Positions 46,449 to 56,972 are shown, counted from the first letter of the stretch. The stretch: 64,000 nucleotides of DNA from JAAYTD01 sp964472015 (GCA_964472015.1 CAYYIP010000007.1:50751-114750); one strand, 5' to 3'. Translations and numbers: made by a program. Notes: generated by a model from the letters alone, not told the origin.

Positions 46449-47519
46449 TTAAATATTTAAGTGTCTAATCCAACCTTTTTTATCTTCTATTTCACCATAT
46501 TGTATACCTGTAATAGTATCATATAATTTTTGAGCTACAGGGCCTATCTTATTGTCATTAATTATCATATTCTTGCCTTTGTAAGTTAATTGTCCTACTG
46601 GAGAAATTATAGCAGCAGTTCCAGTTCCAAAACATTCTTGTAGATGTCCACTTTCATGAGCATCTATAATTTCTTTTACAGAAATTTTGCGTTCTGTAGC
46701 TTTCATTCCAAGTTCTTTTGCTAATTCAAGAACAGACATTCTTGTAATACCAGGAAGAATAGTACCTTGTTCTAATGATGGCGTAATAATTTCATTATTA
46801 ATTACAAACATAATATTCATTGCACCAACTTCATCAACAAAATTTAATGATACACCATCAAGCCATAGTACTTGTGAAAAACCTAATTCTTTTGCCTTAG
46901 TTCCGCCGTATAAGGATGCAGCATAATTAGCTGCAGCTTTTGTATTTCCCAAACCGCCACGTACTGCACGTACATATTCATCTGTAATTAATATTTTTAC
47001 TGGTGCAAGGCCACTTGCATAATAAGATGCAACAGGTGAAGTAATTATTATATACAGATATTCACTTGATGCATGTACGCCTAAGAAATTAGAAGAACCA
47101 AAAACAAATGGACGTAAATAAAGAGATTGTCCTCGTTTTTTAGGAATAAATTTATTATCAAGTTTGACAAGTTCTTCCATTGCTTCAACTTGGAAATTCA
47201 CATCAATATTAGGAATACATAATCTTTCGCCAGAATGATTTAAACGAGCAGCATTCTTTTCTGGGCGGAATAAATTTGCACCTCCATTAATATTACGAAA
47301 TGCTTTTAATCCTTCGAAACAAGCTTGTGCATAATGTAAAGTACACAATGATGGTTCTATTTCAATAGGACCATAAGGAATTATTTCGCCATTATCCCAT
47401 TTTCCATCTTTATATTTTGCAATAAACATATGGTCGGAGAAATAAGTTCCAAATTTTAAATCATTCCAATTTATATCATTGAAGCGAGTAAATTGATTTT
47501 TTGTTATTTTAAATGTCAT
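46449..47519 (-). CDS. ilvE: Branched-chain-amino-acid aminotransferase
   Basis: A 356-residue fold-IV PLP aminotransferase that makes and breaks leucine, isoleucine and valine. The family blocks are LHYAQACFEGLKAFR, LYLRPFVFGSS, EYVRAVRGGLGNTKAAANYAAS (PLP lysine), LEQGTILPGITR and CFGTGTAAIISPVG. I start at MTFKITKN (47519); an upstream ATG at 47585 would add 22 hydrophobic residues without family support, and a promoter-like TAATTTTG lies just before it. Confidence 0.96.
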   Translation of the reverse strand: MTFKITKNQFTRFNDINWNDLKFGTYFSDHMFIAKYKDGKWDNGEIIPYGPIEIEPSLCTLHYAQACFEGLKAFRNINGGANLFRPEKNAARLNHSGERLCIPNIDVNFQVEAMEELVKLDNKFIPKKRGQSLYLRPFVFGSSNFLGVHASSEYLYIIITSPVASYYASGLAPVKILITDEYVRAVRGGLGNTKAAANYAASLYGGTKAKELGFSQVLWLDGVSLNFVDEVGAMNIMFVINNEIITPSLEQGTILPGITRMSVLELAKELGMKATERKISVKEIIDAHESGHLQECFGTGTAAIISPVGQLTYKGKNMIINDNKIGPVAQKLYDTITGIQYGEIEDKKGWIRHLNI

Positions 47520-47582
47520 AACTATATATAATTTAATTTTAATAATAAAATATAGTGTATATATACTATTATATAAATAACA

Positions 47583-47590
47583 CAAAATTA
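47583..47590 (-). promoter_or_regulatory. Candidate -7 promoter element of ilvE
   Basis: Minus-strand TAATTTTG fits TAnnTTTG about 64 bases before the chosen ilvE start. Confidence 0.25.
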
Positions 47591-47728
47591 AGTATATTTT
47601 ATTTGATAAACAAAATTAATTTATATTTTTTATTATAATAGTAAAGATTATAATATAGAAATATATTATTTTTATTGTATGTTAATATAAAAGAGAATAA
47701 TTTTTAATTAAAATTTAAATTATGGAAT

Positions 47729-47762
47729 AAAAAAACTCCTTATAAATATAAGGAGTTTTTTA
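47729..47762 (-). terminator. Terminator of the OmpA-family gene
   Basis: AAAAACTCCTTATA pairs with TATAAGGAGTTTTT; minus-strand T tract after the stem. Confidence 0.85.
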
Positions 47763-47792
47763 ACATACACTAATATATAGTTTTTTTATTAA

Positions 47793-49007
47793 TTATTTTG
47801 TTCTATAGAATTCAACTCTACGATTGCGTTGTCTATTTTCATCATTAGTATTTGGTACTAATGGTTCATTCATACCTTTTCCAATAGGTTCGAGTCTACT
47901 TCCATCTATACCATGTTGTATTAACCAATTTTTAACAGATTCTGCTCTTTCTTGTGAAAGTTTCATATTTAATTCTTCACCGCCAATATCATCTGTATGA
48001 CCAACGACTTGAAATGTAGTTTCTGGTTTTTTATTCATAGCACTCAAAACATTATTTAATATACGTTCTGATCTATTTGTTATTTCTGATTTACCAGTTA
48101 CAAATTCAATATTTCTAAGAATTAATTTTTCTCCTATACTTATGTTTAGTATATCATCATCTGGATCTAACGGATCTGTTTCATAATGAATTTCTACTCC
48201 ATCTTTTATTCCACCATAATCAGTATCAGGATTTAATGGATCAGTTTTGTATTTTTTTACTTCATCCCCATCATAAAGCCCATCTCCATCAGTATCAGGA
48301 TTAAAAGGATCTGTTCCTAAACTAGTTTCTTCTTTATCAGAAAGTCCATCTCCATCACTATCTTTTTCAAATTTTGCGACATTAAAATGTACACCTAATT
48401 TTACAAAATGGTTCCCATCAAAAATTTCATCGTGTACAGGGTTAAGATCATCTGTTAAACTAAATCTTACTCCATAATGTAAATCGATAGTTGTAATAGG
48501 ACTTAATTCATATTTTAATCCAACACCAACCGGGAAAGATACTGTCATACCACTTTCAACCGGGGTAACTATTTCACCTTCTGGTTTATTAGCTAAATTG
48601 GCATTAAACGGCATATCATTGCATTTAAAATATGTTACACCAATACCGCCAAATACATATGGTTTAAATTTTGTATTTTTTAAAAAATCATAACGTAAAC
48701 GGGCATCGCCAGTAAAATAACTAGAATTATATTGTGAAAATCCACCTATTTCACTTGTACCATTTTTAAAATATTCTAAAGATATTTCAGGACTTAATTC
48801 TTCTGCTATAAGATTATTCCATATTCCGTATATACTGAAGAGAGGTCCTATACTTCTTTCAGCAGGAATTGATTCATTTACACCGTATGTTAATCCAATA
48901 CCTGCGCCAACAGAAATAGTACTTTCATGTTTCATAGCAAATGTAGCAATTGAAGAAGTTAAAAACAATGCTACTATTAATAATGTAGAAATTTTTTTCA
49001 TTTTCAT
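47793..49007 (-). CDS. OmpA family outer membrane protein with thrombospondin type 3 repeats
   Basis: A 404-residue envelope protein. After a signal peptide (MKMKKISTLLIVALFLTSS...) comes an eight-strand beta-barrel (about 25-212). Residues 215-280 are thrombospondin type 3 calcium repeats (DSDGDGLSDKEE, DTDGDGLYDGDE, DTDYGGIKDGVE). Residues 300-404 form the OmpA peptidoglycan-binding domain with VVGHTDDIGG, LSQERAESVKNWL and NRQRNRRVEF. It anchors the outer membrane to the wall. It has a candidate promoter and a terminator and is monocistronic. Confidence 0.94.
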   Translation of the reverse strand: MKMKKISTLLIVALFLTSSIATFAMKHESTISVGAGIGLTYGVNESIPAERSIGPLFSIYGIWNNLIAEELSPEISLEYFKNGTSEIGGFSQYNSSYFTGDARLRYDFLKNTKFKPYVFGGIGVTYFKCNDMPFNANLANKPEGEIVTPVESGMTVSFPVGVGLKYELSPITTIDLHYGVRFSLTDDLNPVHDEIFDGNHFVKLGVHFNVAKFEKDSDGDGLSDKEETSLGTDPFNPDTDGDGLYDGDEVKKYKTDPLNPDTDYGGIKDGVEIHYETDPLDPDDDILNISIGEKLILRNIEFVTGKSEITNRSERILNNVLSAMNKKPETTFQVVGHTDDIGGEELNMKLSQERAESVKNWLIQHGIDGSRLEPIGKGMNEPLVPNTNDENRQRNRRVEFYRTK

Positions 49008-49130
49008 AATGTTTATTTTTTTATTATAAATAGAAAATTATATAAATTTATTTTATTATTTGTTGTTTATTTATAATGATTTACTTAATATAAGTTAAAT
49101 ATTAATATAAATATGAAGTACAAATATACA

Positions 49131-49138
49131 AAATATAA
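49131..49138 (-). promoter_or_regulatory. Candidate -7 promoter element of the OmpA-family gene
   Basis: Minus-strand TATATTTG, part of TATATTTGTA, about 124 bases before the start codon, which implies a long leader if used. Confidence 0.3.
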
Positions 49139-49185
49139 GTGAAAATTAAAAATAAATATTTATATTATCATATATAATAATTGAT

Positions 49186-50016
49186 TTAATATTTTGGCGG
49201 TATCCAATCATTACGTTTCCATTTTTTTAGTTCTATAATAATATTTCCTATATATACTTTCATATTTGCTTTTATAGGAATACGAGCATCATCACAGCTA
49301 AACCATCCTTCAAATTTATCACCAAGACCATAAATACCAACCCAGTCAGCTTTTCCATCAAAATAATATGTTTTTATAGGATATTTTATTGCATCAATAC
49401 TTATCTTTTTTACTTCACCTGTAAAATTAAGATAAGTGTTACCAATAGATAAATCCATTATAGTTGGGATTTTTAATCTTTTATTTAATTGTACGTAATT
49501 TCTTGCTAGAAAAAATAATGTTGCCCCATCTAATATTTTACTATTTGCACTAAGAATAGTATCATTTATTTTTTCTTTATTATAATATTTTTCGTTTTTT
49601 AAAAAATTTTGTTTTGGATTATTAAATGTTATTCTTTGAAATCCCCATTCGTCTGAACCTAATTTTGAATTACCTTCAAAATAAATACCTGTGGTAAACG
49701 TTGTATCCATCCAAGAATTAAAAATTGCTTTTAATGATAAAAATGGAATATTAGAATTTGATTCTATAAAAATTTTTGAACGATATGTTTTTTCCCCTTT
49801 ATAAATATCATTTTCAAGTGTTATTATTTTTATTGTTCCTAATTTTATAGATAAGTAAGTGACATCATATTCTAGTTCTTCACCAACTTGAAGCATGTCT
49901 GCTATAGAATAATTTGGAACAAGAATTTCTATAAATAGAAAACACAATATAAACATAATTAATATATTTATATTTTTTAGAAACTTTGAAAAATAAATAT
50001 TTAGTTTTTTTATCAT
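49186..50016 (-). CDS. DUF3108 domain protein, exported
   Basis: A 276-residue protein with an N-terminal hydrophobic segment (about 17-40) and a beta-rich body. DUF3108 features are QVGEELEYDVTYLSIKLGTI near the mature N-terminus and ADWVGIYGLGDKFEGWFSCDDARIPIKANMKV near the C-terminus. The function of the family is unknown; a periplasmic beta-barrel or lipid-handling role has been suggested from fold alone. It starts eight bases after ileS and should be cotranscribed with it. Confidence 0.82.
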   Translation of the reverse strand: MIKKLNIYFSKFLKNINILIMFILCFLFIEILVPNYSIADMLQVGEELEYDVTYLSIKLGTIKIITLENDIYKGEKTYRSKIFIESNSNIPFLSLKAIFNSWMDTTFTTGIYFEGNSKLGSDEWGFQRITFNNPKQNFLKNEKYYNKEKINDTILSANSKILDGATLFFLARNYVQLNKRLKIPTIMDLSIGNTYLNFTGEVKKISIDAIKYPIKTYYFDGKADWVGIYGLGDKFEGWFSCDDARIPIKANMKVYIGNIIIELKKWKRNDWIPPKY

Positions 50017-50024
50017 TTTTTGTT

Positions 50025-53000
50025 TTATATTTTTGAAATATTAATTAAAACTTTATTGTCTAGCAAATATATTTCATTAGTATCTTCAATTGTGTTCGAG
50101 AATTTAATATAATTAGCAAGTGTTTCTGTCATTATATAATTTTGCTTTTCTTGTATTGCTTTTTTTATGTTATCATTTGAATTAATTATAATATTAATTC
50201 TGTCTGTTACTTCGAATTCCATTTCTTTTCTTATATTTTGTATTTTACTTACCAATTCTCGTGCAATACCTTCTTGTATTAAATCAGTGTCTAATGTAGT
50301 ATCTAAAGCAACAGTAATTCCATTTTCACTTGTTACAAGCCAACCTTCTATATCGTTACTATAAATTTCAATATCGTCAATATTAATAGTAACAGAAGAA
50401 TTATTTTGTAAAGTTATTTTTAATTCTTTTTTTGTTTCAATAATTCTAATTTGTTCACTATTTAGTTCTTTTATTGCATTAGCTACCATTTGAGTTTGTT
50501 TACCAAATTTTCTACCTAATATTTTGAAATTTCCTTTTGCCTGTTTCGATATAATGTTTGATGTTTTATCTGTTACAAATTCTATATCCTTAATATTTAT
50601 TTCTTCAAGAATAATATTAGATACTGCTTGTATATCTCTACGTTGAGCAGGATTTAATACTGGGATTAAAATACGTCTTAATGGCTGTCTTACACGTATT
50701 TTTGATTTTTCACGTAAAAATCTTGCTAATGATACAATTATTTGAGCAGTTTCCATTCTATGTTCTAATTCAATATCAATTAAGTTTTTATTTACTAAAG
50801 GTATATCAAGCATATGAATAGATATTTTATCATTTTCATTACGTAAATGTTGATATATATCTTCTGATAAAAATGGTGCTATTGGAGCCATTAAGATAGA
50901 TATTTTAATTAATACTTCTTTTAATGTTTGATAAGCAGCTATTTTATCATCATCTTTTTCACCTTTCCAGAAACGTCTTCTATTTCGTCTTATATACCAG
51001 TTTGATAATTCGTTTATTACAAATTTTTGAATAAGTCGTACTGCTTTTGTTAAGTCATATTCATCCATTTGTATAGTGAAATTACTTATTAATGTATTTA
51101 GTTTTGATATTATCCACCTGTCTATTTCTGGTCGTTTTGAATATTCTATTATTGCTTCTTTTCCTGTAAAGTTATCAATATTTGCATATAAGGCAAAAAA
51201 AGCATATGTATTTGTTAGCGAACGGAAAAAATCAGAAATAACTGTTTTCGCAATATCATCTTCATTAAATAAAGTTGTACGCCAAGGCGGATTGCTTGAT
51301 AATAAATACCAACGAACAGCATCTGCACCATATTTATCCATAACATCAAATGGATCAACAGTATTTCCTAGTCTTTTTGACATTTTAATTCCATTTTTGT
51401 CAAGGATTAATTCATTCACTATTATATTTAAGTATGCAGGTTTTTCAAATAATGCTGTTGCAATATTATGTAAAGTATAAAACCAACCACGAGTTTGATC
51501 AATTCCTTCTGCTATAAAATCACCTGGGAATTGGTTTTCAAATAATTCTTTATTTTCAAAAGGATAATGAAATTGAGCAAAAAACATGGCACCTGAATCA
51601 AACCAAACATCTATAACTTCTTTTGTACGTCTATATATTTTTCCTTCTTTTATAAATATAACTCTATCAACGAAAGGTCTATGTAAATCTAATTCAATAC
51701 CGCATTCTTTAACAGGTAAAAGTTTTCCGTCTGGGAATTCATAAATTCCTTGTTCTAATTCTTCTATTGAACCAATAGCGAATATATCTTCTTTATTTTG
51801 TTCATTTACCCAAATAGGGAGAGGAGTACCCCAATATCTATCTCTTGATAAAGACCAATCTTTTACTTCTTCTAACCAATTTCCAAAACGACCTTCGCCA
51901 ATTTCCTTTGGCTGCCAATTAATTTTTGTATTTAGTTCTGACATCTTATCTTTATATGCAGTAGATTTGATAAACCAAGATTCTCTTGCATAATACATTA
52001 TAGGATTTCCAGTACGCCAACAATGAGGATAATTATGTAAATAATCATTTGTTGAACGATAAATTTTATCGTTATATTTCAACCAAATTATAACATCTTT
52101 ATCAACTCCTTCTTCTATTCTATCACTATAAGTAAAGGTTTTTATTGCACGACCTGAAAATTCTCCTACATCGTCTGTTAAGTGACCGTTTGGTGTAACT
52201 GGTTGTAAAAAAGGAATTTTATATTTTAAATACATTTTATAATCATCTTCACCAAAAGCTGGTGCTAAATGTACTATACCACTTCCATCACTTGTTGTAA
52301 CAAAATCTCCTTCTAGAATTCTTAAAGCATGTGGATATTTATCTTTATCTATTTTACAGTATGGTAATATTTGGTTATATTCAGTTCCTAACAAATCCTT
52401 TCCTTTAAATTTAGATAATATTTCATACTTACCTTCAAGAACTGATAATCTAGATTCTGCTAGTACAAGTAAATGTTCTAATTCACTATTTTTAGTTTTT
52501 ATTTGATTTTTTACAAGTACATAATCATAATCAATACCAACAGCTAATGCAACATTTGCAAAGAGTGTCCAAGGCGTAGTAGTCCATACAAGTAAGTTAG
52601 CACCTATTAAGTTTTTTAATTTTGAATTTACTATTGTTAATTTAAGGTAACAATTGGGGTCTTTTACTTCTTTATAGCCAAGTGAAAGTTCATGAGTGCT
52701 TAAAGGTGTTTCAATTGTTGGTGATTGAGGAATTACTTTAAAACCTCTATAAATCAAGCCCTTATCAAAATATTGTTTTAAGGCCCACCAAACAGATTCT
52801 ATATAATTTAATTTACAAGTAATATACGCAGAGTTCAAATCGACCCAATAGCCCATACGTTCTGTAAGGGCACGCCATCCATTTTCCATTTTTATATTTT
52901 TAAAAACAAAATCACGACATTTTTCATTGAATTTATCTATTCCATAAACTTCTATTTCTTTTTTATCTTTAAAACCTAGCTCTTTTTCCATTGCAATTTC

Positions 53001-53276
53001 AATAGGTAAGCCATGCGTATCCCAACCAGCTTGACGACGTACATAATATCCTTGCATGGTTTTATAACGACAAATAGTATCTTTGATAGTTCTTGATAGC
53101 ATATGATGAATTCCGGGACGACCATTTACAGTAGGTGGGCCTTCATAAAAACTATAATTATTTGCATTTTGTCTTAACTCTAATGTTTTTTCAAATATAT
53201 TATTTTTTTCCCAGAAGTCTAAAATTTTCTTTTCTATCTCTGGATAATTTAATTTTTCAGGTAATTGTATGAACAT
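50025..53276 (-). CDS. ileS: Isoleucine--tRNA ligase
   Basis: A 1,083-residue class Ia synthetase. The HIGH motif is the GIHH in NGRPGIHHMLSRTIKD, and the KMSKS loop is KMSKR in ILDKNGIKMSKRLGN. A large CP1 editing domain lies between them (VWTTTPWTLFANVALAVG, GSGIVHLAPAFGEDDY). The C-terminal third is the anticodon domain. The length and motifs fit the eukaryote-like IleS clade (often linked to mupirocin resistance) rather than the shorter Escherichia coli form; this is inferred from size and not tested. Confidence 0.97.
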   Translation of the reverse strand: MFIQLPEKLNYPEIEKKILDFWEKNNIFEKTLELRQNANNYSFYEGPPTVNGRPGIHHMLSRTIKDTICRYKTMQGYYVRRQAGWDTHGLPIEIAMEKELGFKDKKEIEVYGIDKFNEKCRDFVFKNIKMENGWRALTERMGYWVDLNSAYITCKLNYIESVWWALKQYFDKGLIYRGFKVIPQSPTIETPLSTHELSLGYKEVKDPNCYLKLTIVNSKLKNLIGANLLVWTTTPWTLFANVALAVGIDYDYVLVKNQIKTKNSELEHLLVLAESRLSVLEGKYEILSKFKGKDLLGTEYNQILPYCKIDKDKYPHALRILEGDFVTTSDGSGIVHLAPAFGEDDYKMYLKYKIPFLQPVTPNGHLTDDVGEFSGRAIKTFTYSDRIEEGVDKDVIIWLKYNDKIYRSTNDYLHNYPHCWRTGNPIMYYARESWFIKSTAYKDKMSELNTKINWQPKEIGEGRFGNWLEEVKDWSLSRDRYWGTPLPIWVNEQNKEDIFAIGSIEELEQGIYEFPDGKLLPVKECGIELDLHRPFVDRVIFIKEGKIYRRTKEVIDVWFDSGAMFFAQFHYPFENKELFENQFPGDFIAEGIDQTRGWFYTLHNIATALFEKPAYLNIIVNELILDKNGIKMSKRLGNTVDPFDVMDKYGADAVRWYLLSSNPPWRTTLFNEDDIAKTVISDFFRSLTNTYAFFALYANIDNFTGKEAIIEYSKRPEIDRWIISKLNTLISNFTIQMDEYDLTKAVRLIQKFVINELSNWYIRRNRRRFWKGEKDDDKIAAYQTLKEVLIKISILMAPIAPFLSEDIYQHLRNENDKISIHMLDIPLVNKNLIDIELEHRMETAQIIVSLARFLREKSKIRVRQPLRRILIPVLNPAQRRDIQAVSNIILEEINIKDIEFVTDKTSNIISKQAKGNFKILGRKFGKQTQMVANAIKELNSEQIRIIETKKELKITLQNNSSVTINIDDIEIYSNDIEGWLVTSENGITVALDTTLDTDLIQEGIARELVSKIQNIRKEMEFEVTDRINIIINSNDNIKKAIQEKQNYIMTETLANYIKFSNTIEDTNEIYLLDNKVLINISKI

Positions 53277-53509
53277 ATTGATTAATTTTTAATTTTTTTA
53301 TCTATAAATTAACAAAAAATAACTACTAATATACTAATATTTTATTAAATATAAAAATAACATTTTTAAATATAATAGTTATTTATTATTTTTAAGTTTA
53401 TGTGTTTAATATAACTTAACATATTATAATATAATAAAGTAATATAATAAAGCTAAGTAATATTGAAAATTATTTTTAGTAATAGTAATAATAGTTTATT
53501 ATATATAAT

Positions 53510-54376
53510 TTAATATTTATTTTTCATTAGTTTTAATTGGAATAATGATATTATTAATAAAATGAAAAATAAAAAATATGCTATAGCAGATGCATAACCT
53601 AATGTATTTGTTTTTTCAAAAGCATTTGTAAATATTAAATAAACAAGAGTAGTTGTGGAATTTAATGGACCACCTTTTGTCATTATGTATATTTCTATAA
53701 ATACTTGAAATGATTTTATCATATTTATGATTAATACAAAAGCAATAGTGGGTCTTATCAATGGAATTGTTATTCGTCTTAATGTATAAAAAGGTTTGGC
53801 ACCTATAAGTTTAGCAACATCATACAAATTTTCAGGTATTGTTTGCATAGCTGCTAAAAATATAACCATATAATAGCCGCAAGCACTCCAAATATCCATT
53901 ATCATTATTGATAACAATGAGGTATTAGTATCGTTTAGCCAACCTAATTTAGAATATGGCAACCCCAAACTTTTTAAAATTATATTTATATATCCTTCAC
54001 TTGTATATAAGTTTGTAAATATTAAAGATATTACAACTAAAGAGGTTATTGATGGTAAAAAATATGACGACCTAAAAAAATTTCTAAACTTAATTAATTT
54101 ATTATTTAATAAATTTGCTAATATTAAAGCTATTGAAAGAGTAAAAGGAACAGTTCCTAATGTAAAAAACAATGTATTACGTAATGCTGTAAAAAATATA
54201 TCATCTTTAAACATTTTTTTATAGTTTTCTAAGCCTATAAAATCTAAAGAGTTTGTTAATGTGTGATATTCTGTTAAACTTAGGAATCCTGTATATAAAA
54301 TAGGATATAACCAAAATATGACAAATACCAATATCCATGGGATCAACATTAAGTAAGTATTTTTATTATTTTTCAT
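53510..54376 (-). CDS. Carbohydrate-type ABC transporter permease (MalF/UgpA-like)
   Basis: A 288-residue inner membrane permease with six membrane segments. The ATPase-contact EAA loop is seen in ENLYDVAKLIGAKPFYTLRRITIPL. Topology and LSLTEYHTL-type N-terminus resemble the first permease of sugar uptake systems. The matching second permease, substrate-binding protein and ATPase are not adjacent; upstream is a methyltransferase and downstream ileS. The 230-base gap before ileS holds no gene. Confidence 0.88.
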   Translation of the reverse strand: MKNNKNTYLMLIPWILVFVIFWLYPILYTGFLSLTEYHTLTNSLDFIGLENYKKMFKDDIFFTALRNTLFFTLGTVPFTLSIALILANLLNNKLIKFRNFFRSSYFLPSITSLVVISLIFTNLYTSEGYINIILKSLGLPYSKLGWLNDTNTSLLSIMIMDIWSACGYYMVIFLAAMQTIPENLYDVAKLIGAKPFYTLRRITIPLIRPTIAFVLIINMIKSFQVFIEIYIMTKGGPLNSTTTLVYLIFTNAFEKTNTLGYASAIAYFLFFILLIISLFQLKLMKNKY

Positions 54377-54416
54377 TTATTTTTCAGTTTTTATATTTTT
54401 TTTGTTATAATTAATT

Positions 54417-55649
54417 TCAATTTATTATTAATTGTCGTAGTAGCAAAAATATATATATATATCCTCCATCTTTTGTCCCTAGTTTTTTGTGAATTGCTTC
54501 TATTTGTATAGGGAAATTACGTATTGACAAATTAATTTTTTTTGTTTTATCTAAGTAAGGAAATATTTTTTTTGAATCTAAACTTTCAATACCAATTACC
54601 TCAAATTTTCGGCCAGGGAAATTATTAATTAAATTATTAGATGTAAATAAATGAGAATTTATATGAAGTTTTGCTAAATTATATTTTCTACAGATTAAAT
54701 TCCAACAAGCAAGTTTCATTAAAGATGCGTTTGGTTCGTATAAATATTTTTGAACTAAATCATAATTTATTATTTTTTCTTTAATATCATTTTTAGTAAA
54801 TATTATAGAAGAATAAACAGCATCTTGTTGTAAGATATTATAATTTTTAGGTAAATTTATTGCATAATATTTTATGTTATTATTTTTTATTTGGTTTAGT
54901 AAAACTAATAATTCCTTACATTCATTCTCAACAGATATTACATGTATTTCTGATATATTAGTTAATGTATTTTCTAATTTTGATATATCAAACATAGGAG
55001 AAAGTTTAATTAATATATGTGTTCCTATATTTAATAAATTATTTTTTATATTTAAAATATTTGGTCTTAATTCATTTAATAAAAAATGTCTTTGATCATT
55101 TTTTCTTCTATCAGGGTCAATATAAATTAAATCAAAATAATTTGATTTGTTTTTTTGCAAAAATATTTCACTATTGCTATTAGTTATGAATATATTATTA
55201 TAATTTAGATTTTTTATATTCTCTTTAAAAATATTACATAAAGTTGGATTAATTTCATAATATAAATGGTTTGTTGCTTTATTTGCAAAAAACATACTAT
55301 CTATTCCCATTCCGCCAGTTAAATCTATTGAAGTTTTATAATCTTTTATAATATTCGATTTATATTTTGCTGTTTGTTCAGATGAAGATTGTTCGCAATT
55401 TAATCTAGGAGGAAATATAAAATTAAAATTTTTACATAACAAAGGAAATTTATTTATAAATTTTTTACGTACGAATATTTGTTCTATTGCAAAATTAAAT
55501 TCTTCGTCTGAACTTATATTACTATAATTGAAATTAAGCTTATTTATTATTTTATTTTTATTAAGAATTAATTTAGTTATATCTTCATCTATATTATTAT
55601 AAATAAAATTAAATGTTTTCTTATAAATTTCAGATATATTTTCATACAT
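54417..55649 (-). CDS. Class I SAM-dependent methyltransferase with THUMP-like C-terminal domain
   Basis: A 410-residue protein. The SAM-binding motif I is SIDLTGGMGIDSMFFA (around 110-125), and the catalytic-type motif is DLIYIDPDRRKNDQRH (around 170-185). The C-terminal part (about 340-410) ends with FPIQIEAIHKKLGTKDGGYIYIF, matching the THUMP-like domain of a family common in Bacteroidota. An RNA target is likely, but no modified site is known. It precedes the ABC permease by 40 bases on the same strand. Confidence 0.85.
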   Translation of the reverse strand: MYENISEIYKKTFNFIYNNIDEDITKLILNKNKIINKLNFNYSNISSDEEFNFAIEQIFVRKKFINKFPLLCKNFNFIFPPRLNCEQSSSEQTAKYKSNIIKDYKTSIDLTGGMGIDSMFFANKATNHLYYEINPTLCNIFKENIKNLNYNNIFITNSNSEIFLQKNKSNYFDLIYIDPDRRKNDQRHFLLNELRPNILNIKNNLLNIGTHILIKLSPMFDISKLENTLTNISEIHVISVENECKELLVLLNQIKNNNIKYYAINLPKNYNILQQDAVYSSIIFTKNDIKEKIINYDLVQKYLYEPNASLMKLACWNLICRKYNLAKLHINSHLFTSNNLINNFPGRKFEVIGIESLDSKKIFPYLDKTKKINLSIRNFPIQIEAIHKKLGTKDGGYIYIFLLLRQLIIN

Positions 55650-55991
55650 AAATCATATTAATATTATCTTGTAATTATTTATAAATATACACAAAAATAT
55701 TATTTTTTTTATTATTATATGTTAAATAATTATTTTATAAATATAAAAAGATTTAGAAATTATAATTTATAAAAATAATATAAATAATTTTAGATATAAA
55801 TTTGTTATAAAATTATATTTGTGTAAATTTGTAATTCATTATATTGTTATATTTATACAAAAATGCGAAATTTTTTGGTTTATAACTTAAAGACTTACAA
55901 AATATATCATTATATATCATTTCGAAATAGTCGATTAAAAAATTTAAAATCTAAATTTATTATTAATATAAATTAACATAAAGGTAAAAAT
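55650..55991. other. Divergent AT-rich intergenic region
   Basis: About 340 bases between the methyltransferase and aminopeptidase genes, without a convincing frame. A minus-strand TATTTTTG at 55692-55699 may serve the methyltransferase, and TATATTTA near 55848 with TTG 16 bases before it may serve the aminopeptidase. A ribosome-binding AAGG precedes the latter at 55981. Confidence 0.4.
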
Positions 55992-56951
55992 ATGTCTTCT
56001 AAAAAATTAGAAAAAGCTGCTTTATTAGCTTTAAAAGACTATATGTGTATAACAGAAGATGAAACTTTGCTTGTTATTACTGATGCGTTGACAAATGAAG
56101 TTGGTCGTGCTTTGTATGAAGCGGGATTAAATTTATCTAATGAAGCATTTTATATGGAAATGCGTGAGCGTGAAGTTAATGGACAAGAACCACCAGAACA
56201 AATTGCTGAATTAATGCGTACTGTTGATGTGGTTATGTGTGCTACATCAAAATCTTTAACACATACAAAAGCACGTATATTAGCATCAAAACAAGGGGTT
56301 AGAGTTGGTACTATGCCAGGTATTAATGTTGGTATAATGGAAAGATGTTTTTCGGCTAATCCAAATGATATAATTTCATTGAATGAAAAATTGCAACATT
56401 TATTAAAGCATACAAAAGAAATTAAATTAGTTTCTAAGGCAGGTACAGATGCTACATTTAAAGCTAATGGACGTAGAATAATTTCTAGTACAGGAGTTTT
56501 GAAAAATATAGGTGATTCTGGCAATGTTCCTTCTGGCGAAGTTTATTTTGCTCCTGTTGAAGGTGTAACTAGTGGTCGTTTGGTATGTGATGGTTCCGTT
56601 GCAGGTATTGGGCTATTAGATGAACCTATAGTTATAGATATTGTCGATGGTTTTGCTAATAAAATAAGTGGTGATGATAAGGCAAAAAAATTAGAAGATA
56701 TGTTATCAAAGGTAGGTCATTATGCTCATGCAGTTGCTGAATTTGGTATTGGGACTAATCCAAAAGCAGAAATAAAAGGATATATTTTAGAAGATGAGAA
56801 AGTGCTTGGTACAGTTCATATTGCTTTTGGTAATAATCAATCTATGGGTGGTAATATAAATGTTCCAATTCATATTGATTGTATTATAAAAAATCCATCT
56901 TTTTATTTTGATGGTAAATTAATAATGGATGAAGGTAAATTTTTAATATAG
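55992..56951 (+). CDS. M29-like metallo-aminopeptidase
   Basis: A 319-residue protein related to the AmpS/aminopeptidase T family. Two-metal ligands are suggested by VPSGEVYFAPVEG (Glu), HYAHAVAEFGIGTNP (Glu/His), GTVHIAFG (His) and PIHIDCI (His, Asp). The N-terminal region (1-130) is shorter than in classical 400-residue M29 enzymes. It probably releases N-terminal residues from peptides in the cytosol. The transporter gene downstream is 21 bases away, so the two may be cotranscribed. Confidence 0.85.
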   Translation: MSSKKLEKAALLALKDYMCITEDETLLVITDALTNEVGRALYEAGLNLSNEAFYMEMREREVNGQEPPEQIAELMRTVDVVMCATSKSLTHTKARILASKQGVRVGTMPGINVGIMERCFSANPNDIISLNEKLQHLLKHTKEIKLVSKAGTDATFKANGRRIISSTGVLKNIGDSGNVPSGEVYFAPVEGVTSGRLVCDGSVAGIGLLDEPIVIDIVDGFANKISGDDKAKKLEDMLSKVGHYAHAVAEFGIGTNPKAEIKGYILEDEKVLGTVHIAFGNNQSMGGNINVPIHIDCIIKNPSFYFDGKLIMDEGKFLI

Positions 56952-56972
56952 ATATTAATTGTTAGTATTTAT

